From: CAYJWL01 sp964373855
GTDB lineage: Bacteria; Patescibacteriota; Andersenbacteria; UBA10190
Reading direction: 5' to 3'
Length of the DNA stretch: 25,531 bases
NCBI GenBank assembly: GCA_964373855.1
Contig: CAYJWL010000011.1
Span: 1-25,531 of the forward strand
The notes below the pieces were generated by a model. That model made no database searches. It saw only the letters and a program-made list of their open reading frames with translations, and was not told the DNA's origin. How positions within the stretch are numbered: position 1 is the first letter of the stretch; each line of letters starts with the position of its first letter. The position numbers and the translations under genes are program-made. Shown in pieces: positions 6,876 to 13,696 of the stretch.

Positions 6876-7014
6876 GGTTTTGGTCTTTTTTTACGCGGTT
6901 GGCTCGGCAGGAGGACACAGCTCAAGGACAGAGAGCAAGGGGCCCCGCCTACCGCGGAGGAAGCGCGCTGACCGCAGAGCTGGGAGGCACTCGGCGCAAC
7001 AGAACCCGCTCTGT
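6876..7014. other. GC-rich spacer between the PEBP gene and acyP
   Basis: No gene is visible. AACAGA/TCTGTT makes a small hairpin just past the PEBP stop. CGGAGGAAGCGC (6955-6966) recurs exactly on the minus strand at 17217-17228 inside another intergenic element. Confidence 0.4.
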
Positions 7015-7596
7015 TTAAGAACGATCGTATCTTCCGACGAGCTCGGTGTGATCAATAACATGTCCTGCCATCGCCTGCTCAACTTCCGCCTTGCTTACTC
7101 CTTCCGTCAAATCTAGTTGCGTGTTCAACGCGTAGAGCTTGAAGAAATACCGGTGTTCACGATCCGGCGGACACGGGCCGGTGTATTTTGTATTGCCGGC
7201 CGTACCTTTGCCATGAATGCCCTCCGGCTCCCGCCCTTCAGGAATCTCGGTGGTCCCGGGGGAAATATTAAATATCACCCAATGATCCCAAATCCCTACC
7301 GGCGCATCCGGATCATCCATGATAAGCACCAGACTTTGCGCTTCTGACGGCACGCCGGCAATTGTTAGCGGCGGACTACTATTGGCTTCGTCGCACGTGT
7401 ATTGCCGCGGAATGGTGCCATTGTGTTCAAAAGCCGAGCTTGATAATTGCATAGCAGAGGTTTTGTTTAAGGGCGTCGCTTCGATGGAAGGAGCCTGTGT
7501 CATGGCCTTTTCTTGTCCGGCGCGTTGCCAGAAGATAATACCAAATACGATACCCACAAAGAACACAGCTAACCAGAGTATTGTGACCGGTTTCAT
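7015..7596 (-). CDS. PEBP family protein (YbhB/YbcL type), membrane anchored
   Basis: The 193-residue protein has an N-terminal hydrophobic segment at about 5-24 and then a PEBP domain. The ligand-pocket motifs are present: DDPDAPVGIWDHWVIFNI and, after a loop, TKYTGPCPPDREHRYFFKLYAL. Family members bind phospholipid headgroups or phosphorylated small molecules; the bacterial function is mostly unknown. The anchor with no obvious cleavage site suggests it faces the outside. Its ATG overlaps the TGA of the upstream MGMT-like gene (ATGA), so the two are translationally coupled. Confidence 0.92.
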   Translation of the reverse strand: MKPVTILWLAVFFVGIVFGIIFWQRAGQEKAMTQAPSIEATPLNKTSAMQLSSSAFEHNGTIPRQYTCDEANSSPPLTIAGVPSEAQSLVLIMDDPDAPVGIWDHWVIFNISPGTTEIPEGREPEGIHGKGTAGNTKYTGPCPPDREHRYFFKLYALNTQLDLTEGVSKAEVEQAMAGHVIDHTELVGRYDRS

Positions 7597-7862
7597 CTGA
7601 GCAGGTGTGCGCCTTCCGCCTGTAAGATTCGCCGTTTCCTCTGTGCTCCCCGGTTGTAGCCTCCTAGTGTTCTATTAGACCGAATAACGCGGTGACAGGG
7701 AATGCCGGAATCGTAGTTTTTATTCAATACATTCCCCACTGCCCGATACGCTCGGGGGCTGCCGGCAGCCTGGGCCACTTCCTGATACGTCATCACCATG
7801 CCGCTTGGTATCGAGGCGACAATGTTGAGTACTCTAACCTTAAATTGTGATGAGTCTTTCAA
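7593..7862 (-). CDS. MGMT-family DNA-binding domain protein (Ogt/alkyltransferase-like)
   Basis: At 89 residues this is only the C-terminal helix-turn-helix domain of O6-alkylguanine-DNA alkyltransferase. The recognition helix region GSPRAYRAVGNVLNKN, the active-site PCHRV with Cys56, and LGGYN are all present. Because the Cys is kept, it may still accept an alkyl group, unlike alkyltransferase-like proteins in which it is replaced. Ada/Ogt proteins carry an extra N-terminal domain that is absent here. It lies 29 bp after htrA and overlaps the PEBP start. Confidence 0.9.
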   Translation of the reverse strand: MKDSSQFKVRVLNIVASIPSGMVMTYQEVAQAAGSPRAYRAVGNVLNKNYDSGIPCHRVIRSNRTLGGYNRGAQRKRRILQAEGAHLLR

Positions 7863-7891
7863 ATTGTCCGTGCCTGATTACCGACTACCAG

Positions 7892-9139
7892 TTATTGTGG
7901 AAACTCGCCTAACGTTACTGTGATTTCCTGCTCCTGGCCGTCTCGAAGAATCTTAAGACGCACCCTATCTCCCACTTTCTTATTCTGGATTAGTGAAGCT
8001 AAGGAAATCTTTTCATCTATCCGCTGCCCCTCTAATTCAAGAATAATGTCTCCTCCCTGGATACCGGCCCGCGCCGCCGGTGAATCGGGTACGACTGGCG
8101 GATCCTGGGGCGACTGGCCTCCTAAAACCAGCGCGCCATGATCAACCGGCAGATTGTTGGCTTCTTTGGCGGCTGGAGTAATGATCGTGTAGCGCACGCC
8201 GAGGTATGGCCGGCTGATTCGGCCGGTTTCGGCAACTGATGTGGCAGTGGCGCTCACCAGGTTGGCTGGCAGCGCGAAGCCGATATTCTCCGATCCCAGG
8301 GCGACAGCTACATTAACCCCGACAACCTTACCGGTTAAATCAAGCAACGGCCCGCCGGAATTGCCTGGGTTAATCGCCGCGTCTGTTTGGATTACTTTTT
8401 CAAGCTGTTCTGAACGCCCCTGGTTATTACCGGCAGTAATGGAACGGGCCAGGCCGGAAATAACTCCGACGGAAACAGTGTTGCGGAATTCTCCTAAAGC
8501 GTTGCCGATAGCAATAACTGTTTGCCCGGGATGAAGCTGGTCTGAATCAGTAAACTCGAGAAACGCAAGGTTACTGGCGCCAATGCGCAGGATGGCTATA
8601 TCGTTCACAGGGTCACGGGCCACGACTTGTCCGTTGTATTTTGTGCCATCGTTTGTAAAGACGGTGTAGTCCGCATCCGGCTGCTCCACCACATGGCGGT
8701 TGGTCACAATCAAGCCGTCCGCTGAAATGAGAAAACCGGACCCGCCGCCGATCTCTTGCTGCTGCGTGCCGCGCTCGCGAAGGCGCGGCACGCGGAATTG
8801 AAATGGGGCAGGTAACTCTCGGCCAAAGAAATCTCCGAAAGGATTAAAGAAAGGATCGGGAACGTCCTCGTAATATTGTTCAATAATGGGTATGTCTTTT
8901 GTGATGACAATAGAAACAACAGCTTCCTGTGCACGTTCGACGGTAGAAACCACTGCCTGCTCGTAATCGCTGACGCTGGTTGATGCAGGGTCTTGGGCCG
9001 GGCCTGGCTGTCCCGGCAATCGCTCTGCCCGGCGTTGCATATTTTCTCCAGCCGGGGTTTGCAAGATCAGCAACGTGATGAGCGCTCCCGCAATAGCGCC
9101 GGAAATAGCGCTGGGCACAACCGGTGACCGTTCAGCCAT
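7892..9139 (-). CDS. htrA: Trypsin-like serine protease HtrA/DegP family with one PDZ domain
   Basis: The 415-residue protein has an N-terminal membrane anchor (about 12-28), a low-complexity linker, a trypsin-like domain and a C-terminal PDZ domain (about 310-410). The triad is complete: His149 in VTNRHVV, Asp180 in DPVNDIAIL and Ser261 in GNSGGPLLD. It should degrade or trim misfolded envelope proteins outside the membrane. It is the first gene of the long minus-strand block running to ftsX. The paralogue at 13697-14737 has lost all three catalytic residues. Confidence 0.95.
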   Translation of the reverse strand: MAERSPVVPSAISGAIAGALITLLILQTPAGENMQRRAERLPGQPGPAQDPASTSVSDYEQAVVSTVERAQEAVVSIVITKDIPIIEQYYEDVPDPFFNPFGDFFGRELPAPFQFRVPRLRERGTQQQEIGGGSGFLISADGLIVTNRHVVEQPDADYTVFTNDGTKYNGQVVARDPVNDIAILRIGASNLAFLEFTDSDQLHPGQTVIAIGNALGEFRNTVSVGVISGLARSITAGNNQGRSEQLEKVIQTDAAINPGNSGGPLLDLTGKVVGVNVAVALGSENIGFALPANLVSATATSVAETGRISRPYLGVRYTIITPAAKEANNLPVDHGALVLGGQSPQDPPVVPDSPAARAGIQGGDIILELEGQRIDEKISLASLIQNKKVGDRVRLKILRDGQEQEITVTLGEFPQ

Positions 9140-9361
9140 AGAGATTTCTCACAAACAAATTACGTGATGTAATGATGCAAAACTATCGCGAATCATGCAA
9201 GAAAATTATTTTTAAATGCGCGGGTTCTGTCAGGCCGCGTACCTCTTTAAGGATTAGACAGCAATAGGATGCCTTGGGCGTTGCATGTATCAATATGTGA
9301 TGCAAAAAACCGGACGAAAGCCCGGCGTTTGATGGTACCTGTCTTGTCACGCTGAACCGTT
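9140..9361. other. Spacer upstream of htrA
   Basis: It is AT-rich next to htrA. TTTGCATCA occurs twice on the minus strand (near 9178 and 9305), one copy in an inverted pair TTGCAT/ATGCAA (about 9284-9308). No consensus htrA promoter could be fixed. Confidence 0.3.
9304..9326 (-). terminator. Terminator after the 37-aa membrane protein gene
   Basis: On the minus strand GCCGGGC, loop TTTC, GTCCGGT (two G-U pairs) is followed by a T run. Confidence 0.7.
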
Positions 9362-9475
9362 CTAGCGGCGCGGCCTGTTATCTGGTGGCAATCTGTGCAG
9401 TATGCCGTCGAGAAGCTTAATAATAAATATAGCAGCTGAAAAAAGCAGAAGCCCTTTCAAAATTACAAGGTACAT
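9362..9475 (-). CDS. 37-residue single-pass membrane protein
   Basis: The frame reads MYLVILKGLLLFSAAIFIIK, then a short basic tail ending RPRR. AGGAGGA (9487-9481) stands 5 bases before the ATG, one of the best ribosome binding sites in the window, and a terminator follows the stop. One hydrophobic segment covers about residues 2-19, with a positively charged, probably cytoplasmic, C-terminus. No family is recognised. It could be a small regulatory or toxin-like membrane peptide; nothing shows which. Confidence 0.65.
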   Translation of the reverse strand: MYLVILKGLLLFSAAIFIIKLLDGILHRLPPDNRPRR

Positions 9476-9554
9476 AGTTATCCTCCTGCATCGGAAATCA
9501 GAAGAGATGTTTGTGCCGCTCCATTACAGCATAGCTGCCCTTTTACACAAAAGC

Positions 9555-9583
9555 CAAAGAAAAGGCGCGACACATGTCGCGCC
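9555..9583 (-). terminator. Terminator after the 67-aa membrane protein gene
   Basis: GGCGCGAC and GTCGCGCC (9564-9583) form an 8-bp stem with a four-base loop, followed on the minus strand by TTTTCTTT. Confidence 0.75.
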
Positions 9584-9593
9584 ATAGGACAGT

Positions 9594-9797
9594 TCAATGT
9601 GAGCGGGTTCTACGGAAGCATTCTATAAGCCACATTAGAGTGGCAATAGCCCCAAGGTATGCTGCCCACGCGAGAAAAATCGTCGGCTTGCCTTGCGTAA
9701 TGTCACTTACCGCTGACAACAGTACGATAGCGATTGCCAGCAGTACAACGGTGAGCATCTTGCTTAATAACGACTCTTTGGTCTTCTTGACACTCAT
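9594..9797 (-). CDS. 67-residue two-TM membrane protein
   Basis: The protein begins MSVKKTKESLLSKMLTVVLL, with hydrophobic segments at about 14-30 and 39-57, and ends in the basic CFRRTRSH. The start is supported by AAGGAG (9810-9805) 7 bases upstream. It has its own consensus promoter, a leader hairpin that touches the ribosome binding site, and its own terminator, so it is a single-gene unit. No family is recognised. Confidence 0.75.
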   Translation of the reverse strand: MSVKKTKESLLSKMLTVVLLAIAIVLLSAVSDITQGKPTIFLAWAAYLGAIATLMWLIECFRRTRSH

Positions 9798-9804
9798 TTT
9801 TAGG

Positions 9805-9845
9805 CTCCTTGCCTACTGTTGGTTTTGCGGGAACAAAACGTAGGC
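9805..9845 (-). promoter_or_regulatory. Leader hairpin abutting the Shine-Dalgarno of the 67-aa gene
   Basis: In the transcript GCCTACGTTTTG pairs with CAAAAC and GTAGGC, the latter two split by a 5-base bulge. The stem ends exactly where AAGGAG begins. This could modulate ribosome access or protect the 5' end; both are inference. Confidence 0.5.
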
Positions 9846-9864
9846 ACTACAGGCCCACAGTTGT

Positions 9865-9894
9865 ATTATAGCACAATACCCGGTTTATTGTCAA
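9865..9894 (-). promoter_or_regulatory. Consensus sigma-70 promoter of the 67-aa gene
   Basis: TTGACA (9894-9889), an 18-bp spacer and TATAAT (9870-9865) on the minus strand: both hexamers are perfect. The transcript leader would be about 60 bases. Confidence 0.85.
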
Positions 9895-9929
9895 ATCCAT
9901 TAAAGAATGTGTTTTCCTAAAAATTGCTA

Positions 9930-9958
9930 TTGACAAATGGAACATAATCGTGTAGGAA
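9930..9958 (+). promoter_or_regulatory. Promoter candidate for the DGQHR-like gene
   Basis: TTGACA (9930-9935) and, 17 bp on, TAGGAA (9953-9958), a poor -10. The leader then contains GCTTGCC/GGTAAGC (9968-9987) and TGGTTCA/TGAACCA (10005-10063), which could close a folded leader ahead of the ribosome binding site at about 10067. Confidence 0.4.
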
Positions 9959-10083
9959 TGTTGTGATGCTTGCCTATGTTGGTAAGCACATGTTCCTTTC
10001 ATCTTGGTTCACTCTCCCGTCACTCCGTACCATACTTCGGTAATCCGGGATTGCATTGAACCACAGCATGAGGAGTTTCTGCT

Positions 10084-11108
10084 ATGTCCGAGCAAACCGT
10101 CAGGATTCTGAACGGTGCACTGGACGAGGAAACTGGTGACATCGTCTTGCGCGGGCGAATCGATCCCGACTCGCTCAACGCGCTGATGGTGGATGACTAC
10201 CAGCGTGAGGTGCAACCTCTCTCAACCATCAACGGCATCATGAAAGGGTTCAAGGAAGGTGCAGCTGTGCCAGACATTCATGTCAGCATGCGGGGGACCC
10301 GTACAACTGACAACGGAAAAACTTACACTCTGCGTGATCCCGTCTACATCGTGGACGGACTACAGCGTGTCAGTGCCGCCAAGCATTTCCTGCTCCAGGG
10401 GGGGTGCCGCGTCTTGGTGCAACTGTCTATTTTGGCAAGTCGAAGGAGTGGGAAGTTAACCACTTCAAAACACTGAACTTCGATCTGACCAAACTTTCCC
10501 CGAATGTGATGCTGCGCAACATGCGGGAGGAATACTCGGTAGTGGCGACACTGTACAGCCTCACCGAGGAAGACAATCAGTTCGTGCTCAAGGGGCGCGT
10601 CTGCTGGAAACAGCGCAAGATGCGTGAGCATCTGATCACGTCCGTGACGCTCCTCAAAGTGGTGGGTGCCCTGCACTCTCATCTCGGATCTGGTCTTAGC
10701 GGCCGCGTCTTCGAACTGGCACCCGGCGTCGAGAAGATTATGGCGCGCGTTGGGCGCAACACCTTCCGCGGCAACATCCGCACGTTTTTCGAACTGCTGG
10801 ATGACTGCTTCGGGTTGCGTGTCATCGCCTTCACCGAGGGTGCATGCCAAATCCGTCACACGTTCATGACGACTTTGGCACGGGTGCTCTCGGACCACCT
10901 GACGTTCTGGCGCGAGGATGACAAGAAGTTGTTCATCGAAGCGCCACTTGTTCGGAAGTTCAAGGGCTTCCCGATTCAAGACCCGACTGTCCAACAGCTC
11001 TCTGGAGCCGGTGGTCAGGCGGAGAAGCTGCTTTACCAGCTTATGGTCGAGCACTTCGATCGCGGCAAGCGAACTCAACGGCTCAAGCCTCGTAAGGTTC
11101 GGGACTAA
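10084..11108 (+). pseudogene. DGQHR/ParB-like protein, reading frame split at a G7 tract
   Basis: The start is well placed after GAGGAG. The first frame (10084-10476) contains VYIVDGLQRVSAAKHFL, where DGLQR (91-95) resembles the DGQHR motif of DndB/ParB-like folds. At seven G residues (10398-10404) the frame leaves the family: the -1 frame, starting at the last G, continues VPRLGATVYFGKSKEW and runs to 11108. Re-reading one G gives a single protein of 341 residues. GGG GGG is a possible -1 slippery site; an indel in the homopolymer, real or technical, or poly-G phase variation would look the same. DndB-type proteins serve DNA phosphorothioation, but no dnd genes are seen here. A terminator follows. 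Confidence 0.6.
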
Positions 11109-11140
11109 CCACGTTCCAAATCTTCAGCAACAGTCGTTCC

Positions 11141-11175
11141 GTCGTCGAGACTAACCCCTCGGCGGCTTTTTCTTT
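11141..11175 (+). terminator. Terminator after the DGQHR-like gene
   Basis: GTCGTCGAG (11141-11149) pairs with CTCGGCGGC (11158-11166) over nine pairs including two G-U, and is followed by TTTTTCTTT. Confidence 0.75.
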
Positions 11176-11189
11176 AGGAAGGGTCTAAA

Positions 11190-11348
11190 TCAACCACGGG
11201 TAGATGCCACAAGTACATATCCAACATAAATTCCAACAACTCCTAACACTCCCGCCAGAGCGGTTGGTGCCGGAATCGGCAATTTGAAGAAGGCAAAAAC
11301 AATGCCGGTTAGGAGGCCAGTAAGTAGTGCCTTTATCAGAATATCCAT
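11190..11348 (-). CDS. XapX domain protein (52 residues)
   Basis: This short gene reads MDILIKALLTGLLTGIVFAF, then FKLPIPAPTALAGVLGVVGI and YVGYVLVASTRG. The LPIPAPxALAGxLGxxGIYxGY core is the XapX (DUF1427) signature, a small two-helix membrane protein of unknown function. A perfect TATAAT (11360-11355) ends only 6 bases before the ATG, so the mRNA is probably leaderless or nearly so; the only GGAG is 12 bases away. Confidence 0.85.
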   Translation of the reverse strand: MDILIKALLTGLLTGIVFAFFKLPIPAPTALAGVLGVVGIYVGYVLVASTRG

Positions 11349-11354
11349 CACATA

Positions 11355-11360
11355 ATTATA
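11355..11360 (-). promoter_or_regulatory. -10 box of a probably leaderless XapX transcript
   Basis: TATAAT on the minus strand, 6 bases from the start codon; no convincing -35 is visible. Confidence 0.5.
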
Positions 11361-11443
11361 CTCCAAACTACTACGAAAAAATCACGAAATGGCTCTTGTG
11401 CCTTCTAGAGAGCTTAAAATGGCCTTTTGGAAAAATCGTAAAT

Positions 11444-11472
11444 TTGACAAAGTCAATAAAGTTTGATACATT
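11444..11472 (+). promoter_or_regulatory. Sigma-70 promoter of the two-gene membrane protein operon
   Basis: TTGACA (11444-11449), 17 bp, TACATT (11467-11472). The leader of about 40 bases ends in AAGGAGG (11506-11512). Confidence 0.75.
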
Positions 11473-11519
11473 AGATCACTGTCCTTTCAAAACTTAAGCT
11501 ACCGAAAGGAGGAATGTGC

Positions 11520-11936
11520 ATGACCAACGACGAAAAAGCGATGTATACCGGTATGGCGATGTGCCGCAATACTGAAGTGACACTTCGGTGGTCGCGAAGC
11601 CAGATGTTCATGATCATAAACTCGGCCATGCTCTCAGCCGTATTCGCCCGAAATCCAGACTTCTGGCTCTTTTTCTTGCTTGGTCTTTTCGGCATGATTA
11701 TGGCTGTCATATGGTTCATAATCAACGAAAAGAGCCAACAATGGGTTGACTATTGGCAAACACGCCTCGCCCAAATCACACACGAGGAGGAACCCACTAC
11801 GGTCAATGTGTTCATCGGCCCAGAATGGGATACCATCAATAAAGGCTGGACATTCCACAGATTGCTCAAGATTCTACCAGGTGGATTTGCGCTGGTGTGG
11901 ATCATAGTGTTCTGTCTCTCGTTTACCCAACTCTAA
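11520..11936 (+). CDS. Membrane protein of unknown function (138 aa)
   Basis: The ATG at 11520 is preferred over 11514 because AAGGAGG lies 7 bases before it but only 1 base before the other. The protein begins MTNDEKAMYTGMAMCRNTEV. It has a WSRSQMFMIINSAMLSAVF helix, a second hydrophobic segment at about 48-66, a soluble part with NEKSQQWVDYWQTRLAQITH, and a last TM at about 118-137. The pattern of an Arg/Gln-rich first helix, a TM pair and W-x2-YW resembles several small bacterial integral membrane families, but I cannot assign one. It is first in an operon with the gene 14 bases downstream. Confidence 0.75.
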   Translation: MTNDEKAMYTGMAMCRNTEVTLRWSRSQMFMIINSAMLSAVFARNPDFWLFFLLGLFGMIMAVIWFIINEKSQQWVDYWQTRLAQITHEEEPTTVNVFIGPEWDTINKGWTFHRLLKILPGGFALVWIIVFCLSFTQL

Positions 11937-11950
11937 CAAGGAGAACTGCT

Positions 11951-12226
11951 ATGATGATGAAGAACCTCAAGGAGATGACGTGGGGCATGCATGCCTTCTA
12001 TCTGTTCATGTTCGCTCTAGGCGTAATCCCGCTGATAGTTTTTGTGATCCATCACGATAATCCCAACCTGGGTGGAGACCCGCTTCTCCTGTTCATTCCG
12101 GCCGGTGGACTGATGGGCGGTGCCGTCCTTTCCTTTCTCATGTGCCTCTTTGAGAAAAGGCCGGCACAACATAACTTGAATACTTTGCAACAGAAGAAGG
12201 ACAATCAGTTGACCGCTACTCGCTGA
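11951..12226 (+). CDS. Two-TM membrane protein of unknown function (91 aa)
   Basis: The ATG at 11951 follows AAGGAG at 7 bases; two more ATGs follow directly. TM segments lie at about 12-33 and 44-66, joined by a loop with HHDNPNLGGDP. The C-terminus is polar and rich in Gln, Asn and Lys. It sits in an operon with the preceding membrane protein and ends in a terminator. The longer frame from 11897 overlaps the upstream gene and lacks a ribosome binding site. Confidence 0.75.
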   Translation: MMMKNLKEMTWGMHAFYLFMFALGVIPLIVFVIHHDNPNLGGDPLLLFIPAGGLMGGAVLSFLMCLFEKRPAQHNLNTLQQKKDNQLTATR

Positions 12227-12249
12227 AAGCAGCCGCAAAAACCAACCGA

Positions 12250-12282
12250 CCCCAATTTACCAAAGTTGGGGTTTTTCTTTTT
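12250..12282 (+). terminator. Terminator of the membrane protein operon
   Basis: CCCCAA (12250-12255) pairs with TTGGGG (12266-12271), with extra AT pairs inside, followed by TTTTTCTTTTT. The tail touches the 3' end of the convergent GIY-YIG gene. Confidence 0.8.
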
Positions 12283-12523
12283 ACGTAAGTCTCTTCCGGC
12301 GAAACGCTATACCAGACGAGCTTTTCAAATATTGCTCAAAGACGGCAGCTTTTTTCTTGCTCGGAAAAGCACAAAACCACATAAGTTTCCATGGTTTAAA
12401 TTTCGAGGTGTGCTTGCTAGAACCTTCATTGTGCTTACACAATCGTGATTTTATATCGGCGGCGATGCCGACGTCAACTTGACCAGCAACATTCTTGCTT
12501 TGGATAACGTAAACGTAGTGCAT
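12281..12523 (-). CDS. GIY-YIG domain protein with altered YIG motif
   Basis: This 80-residue protein has the UPF0213-like layout: MHYVYVIQSKN, a short loop, ADIKSRLCKHNEGSSKHT with the conserved Arg, KPWKLMWFCAFPSKKKAAVF with the conserved Glu nearby, and FRRKRL at the end. Single-domain GIY-YIG proteins are small, probably structure-specific, nucleases. The second motif, normally YIG, is DVG (residues 17-19), so the second active-site Tyr is replaced by Asp, which may impair activity. No strong ribosome binding site is seen. Confidence 0.82.
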   Translation of the reverse strand: MHYVYVIQSKNVAGQVDVGIAADIKSRLCKHNEGSSKHTSKFKPWKLMWFCAFPSKKKAAVFEQYLKSSSGIAFRRKRLT

Positions 12524-12665
12524 CTTAATGTGATATCGATCGGCCCATTCTTCGCCCTACGGGCTACGAAGGGCACTTCTTCTCATTTCACCTGCTAAAT
12601 CAATGGTTGTTTAACGGCGTGCTTGCACTTCGAAGCTCTGAGCGTTAGCGAAGAGCGAAGAAGTG

Positions 12666-12736
12666 AGCGGGATACGAGAATCGAACTCGTGTCGCTGCCT
12701 TGGGAAGGCAGTGTATTGCCATTATACGAATCCCGC
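12666..12736 (-). tRNA. tRNA-Gly (anticodon CCC)
   Basis: It is a 71-base cloverleaf: acceptor GCGGGAT/ATCCCGC, D stem GTAT/ATAC, anticodon arm CTGCC-TTCCCAA-GGCAG, T arm ACGAG-TTCGATT-CTCGT. Anticodon CCC reads GGG. CCA is not encoded. The gene begins only 5 bases after the stop codon of the preceding protein gene, so it is probably processed from that mRNA. Confidence 0.93.
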
Positions 12737-12741
12737 GATGA

Positions 12742-13311
12742 TTACTTTTTTATGGTCTCCCCTTTTTCTTTATCCCATCCATACCCGAACGGAAGCACTA
12801 TAACGATCCGCTCTTTGGCCAGCAAGGAGTATAGCTCTTGTGTTGATTCAACTTTACGCTGTTGTTTAAGAGCCTCTTGTTGCAAGAACGGCAGGATGGC
12901 GTGCTCGTCATAGTACTCCAGCGGCTGGCCAATAATTTCCTTGATTTGATCCGAATTGGTGATGCGCAGAACTTCCTCCCGGTACCGGCGCGCATCTGCC
13001 AACGTTATCGGGCTCTGGAGAAAAGCATGCTCGACCAGGTGCTGGCGGATAGCTGTAGTAAAAGTTTGCCGAGAAGAAGGAACCGGTTGTTTGGTTGCTT
13101 GCGCGAAGCCGACAACAGGTCTGTGAACAGCCAGCCAGCCGGCCGATGTAATACAGCCGCGGGACGTGCAAGCCACTGGCCAGACGGGAATACGAGACAG
13201 CGGACTGTTGATGGGTTCATTCGAGGATAACACCAGCAGCCAGCTAATCAGCCACAGCACAGCGGCTATGCCAATTACCAGAAGCGACCAAAATGTAATT
13301 TTTCGCGACAT
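12742..13311 (-). CDS. Membrane-anchored protein of unknown function with a CxxxxC motif
   Basis: Using ATG 13311 the protein has 189 residues: MSRKITFWSLL and a TM at about 7-28, then an extracytoplasmic part with CTSRGC, and from about residue 90 a helical region (ADARRYREEVLRITNSDQIK ... LPFLQQEALKQQRK) that resembles the N-terminal helices of SurA/parvulin-type chaperones. The two Cys could form a disulphide. ATG 13380 is possible but overlaps the FtsB-like gene; neither start has a good ribosome binding site. It follows the FtsB-like gene by 20 bp, and tRNA-Gly comes next. The function is not known. Confidence 0.65.
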   Translation of the reverse strand: MSRKITFWSLLVIGIAAVLWLISWLLVLSSNEPINSPLSRIPVWPVACTSRGCITSAGWLAVHRPVVGFAQATKQPVPSSRQTFTTAIRQHLVEHAFLQSPITLADARRYREEVLRITNSDQIKEIIGQPLEYYDEHAILPFLQQEALKQQRKVESTQELYSLLAKERIVIVLPFGYGWDKEKGETIKK

Positions 13312-13331
13312 TGACAGACAATAGTATGTAT

Positions 13332-13686
13332 TTATCCGGCCGGCAAGCGCGCCTCCTCCATAAAGAAAACATTCCACCATTGCAGGGGAAGTGGCATATC
13401 TTGTGCCCCATCGACTTTGGGAGAATCAGTAGTTTCAGCGGTATCTTGTTCAGGTATGAGCACAACTTCTTCTCCCGGTGCGCTATAGTTCAGTTNNNNN
13501 NNNNNAATACTGATTAAGATTTCCCAGACCAATAACATTTGATTCCAGCTCGCGGGCAGACTCTTCCAAGCGCTGCACCTCGCGCTGTACCTGCCAGCGG
13601 CGGTTCATCTCCTGGGCGAGGGAAAGTAAAATCAATAGGATGATAAAAACTGTCACTCCAATGATCATGTTTGGTTTAAGGCGCAT
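13332..13686 (-). CDS. FtsB/DivIC-like septum formation initiator, interrupted by an assembly gap
   Basis: The N-terminal part has a TM (MIIGVTVFIILLILLSL) followed by a coiled coil (QREVQRLEESARELESNV) and GLGNLNQY. After the 10-N gap the minus strand resumes as LNYSAPGEEVVLIPE and ends with LQWWNVFFMEEARLPAG. FtsB/DivIC proteins have just this order: a TM, a coiled coil, then a short LGxxxPGExV domain. They link FtsL and FtsQ in the divisome. The two sides are out of frame with 10 N; they join if the true gap is a multiple of 3. The gene lies 10 bp after the dead HtrA paralogue. Confidence 0.78.
13496..13505. other. Scaffold gap (10 N)
   Basis: It is a run of ten N. The FtsB-like frame suggests the real gap is not 10 bases long. 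Confidence 1.
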
Positions 13687-13696
13687 GCTTATTGAG

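Noticed and set aside
10344..11078. 244-codon minus-strand frame opposite the DGQHR-like gene
   Set aside because: Long only because the region is GC-rich; no ribosome binding site and no recognisable domain, while the plus strand has a good start, motif and terminator.
12666..12736. tRNA-Gly as attachment site of an integrated element
   Set aside because: No duplicate of the tRNA 3' end was found near 9.1-9.4 kb and no integrase is present; kept only as a possibility in the island finding.
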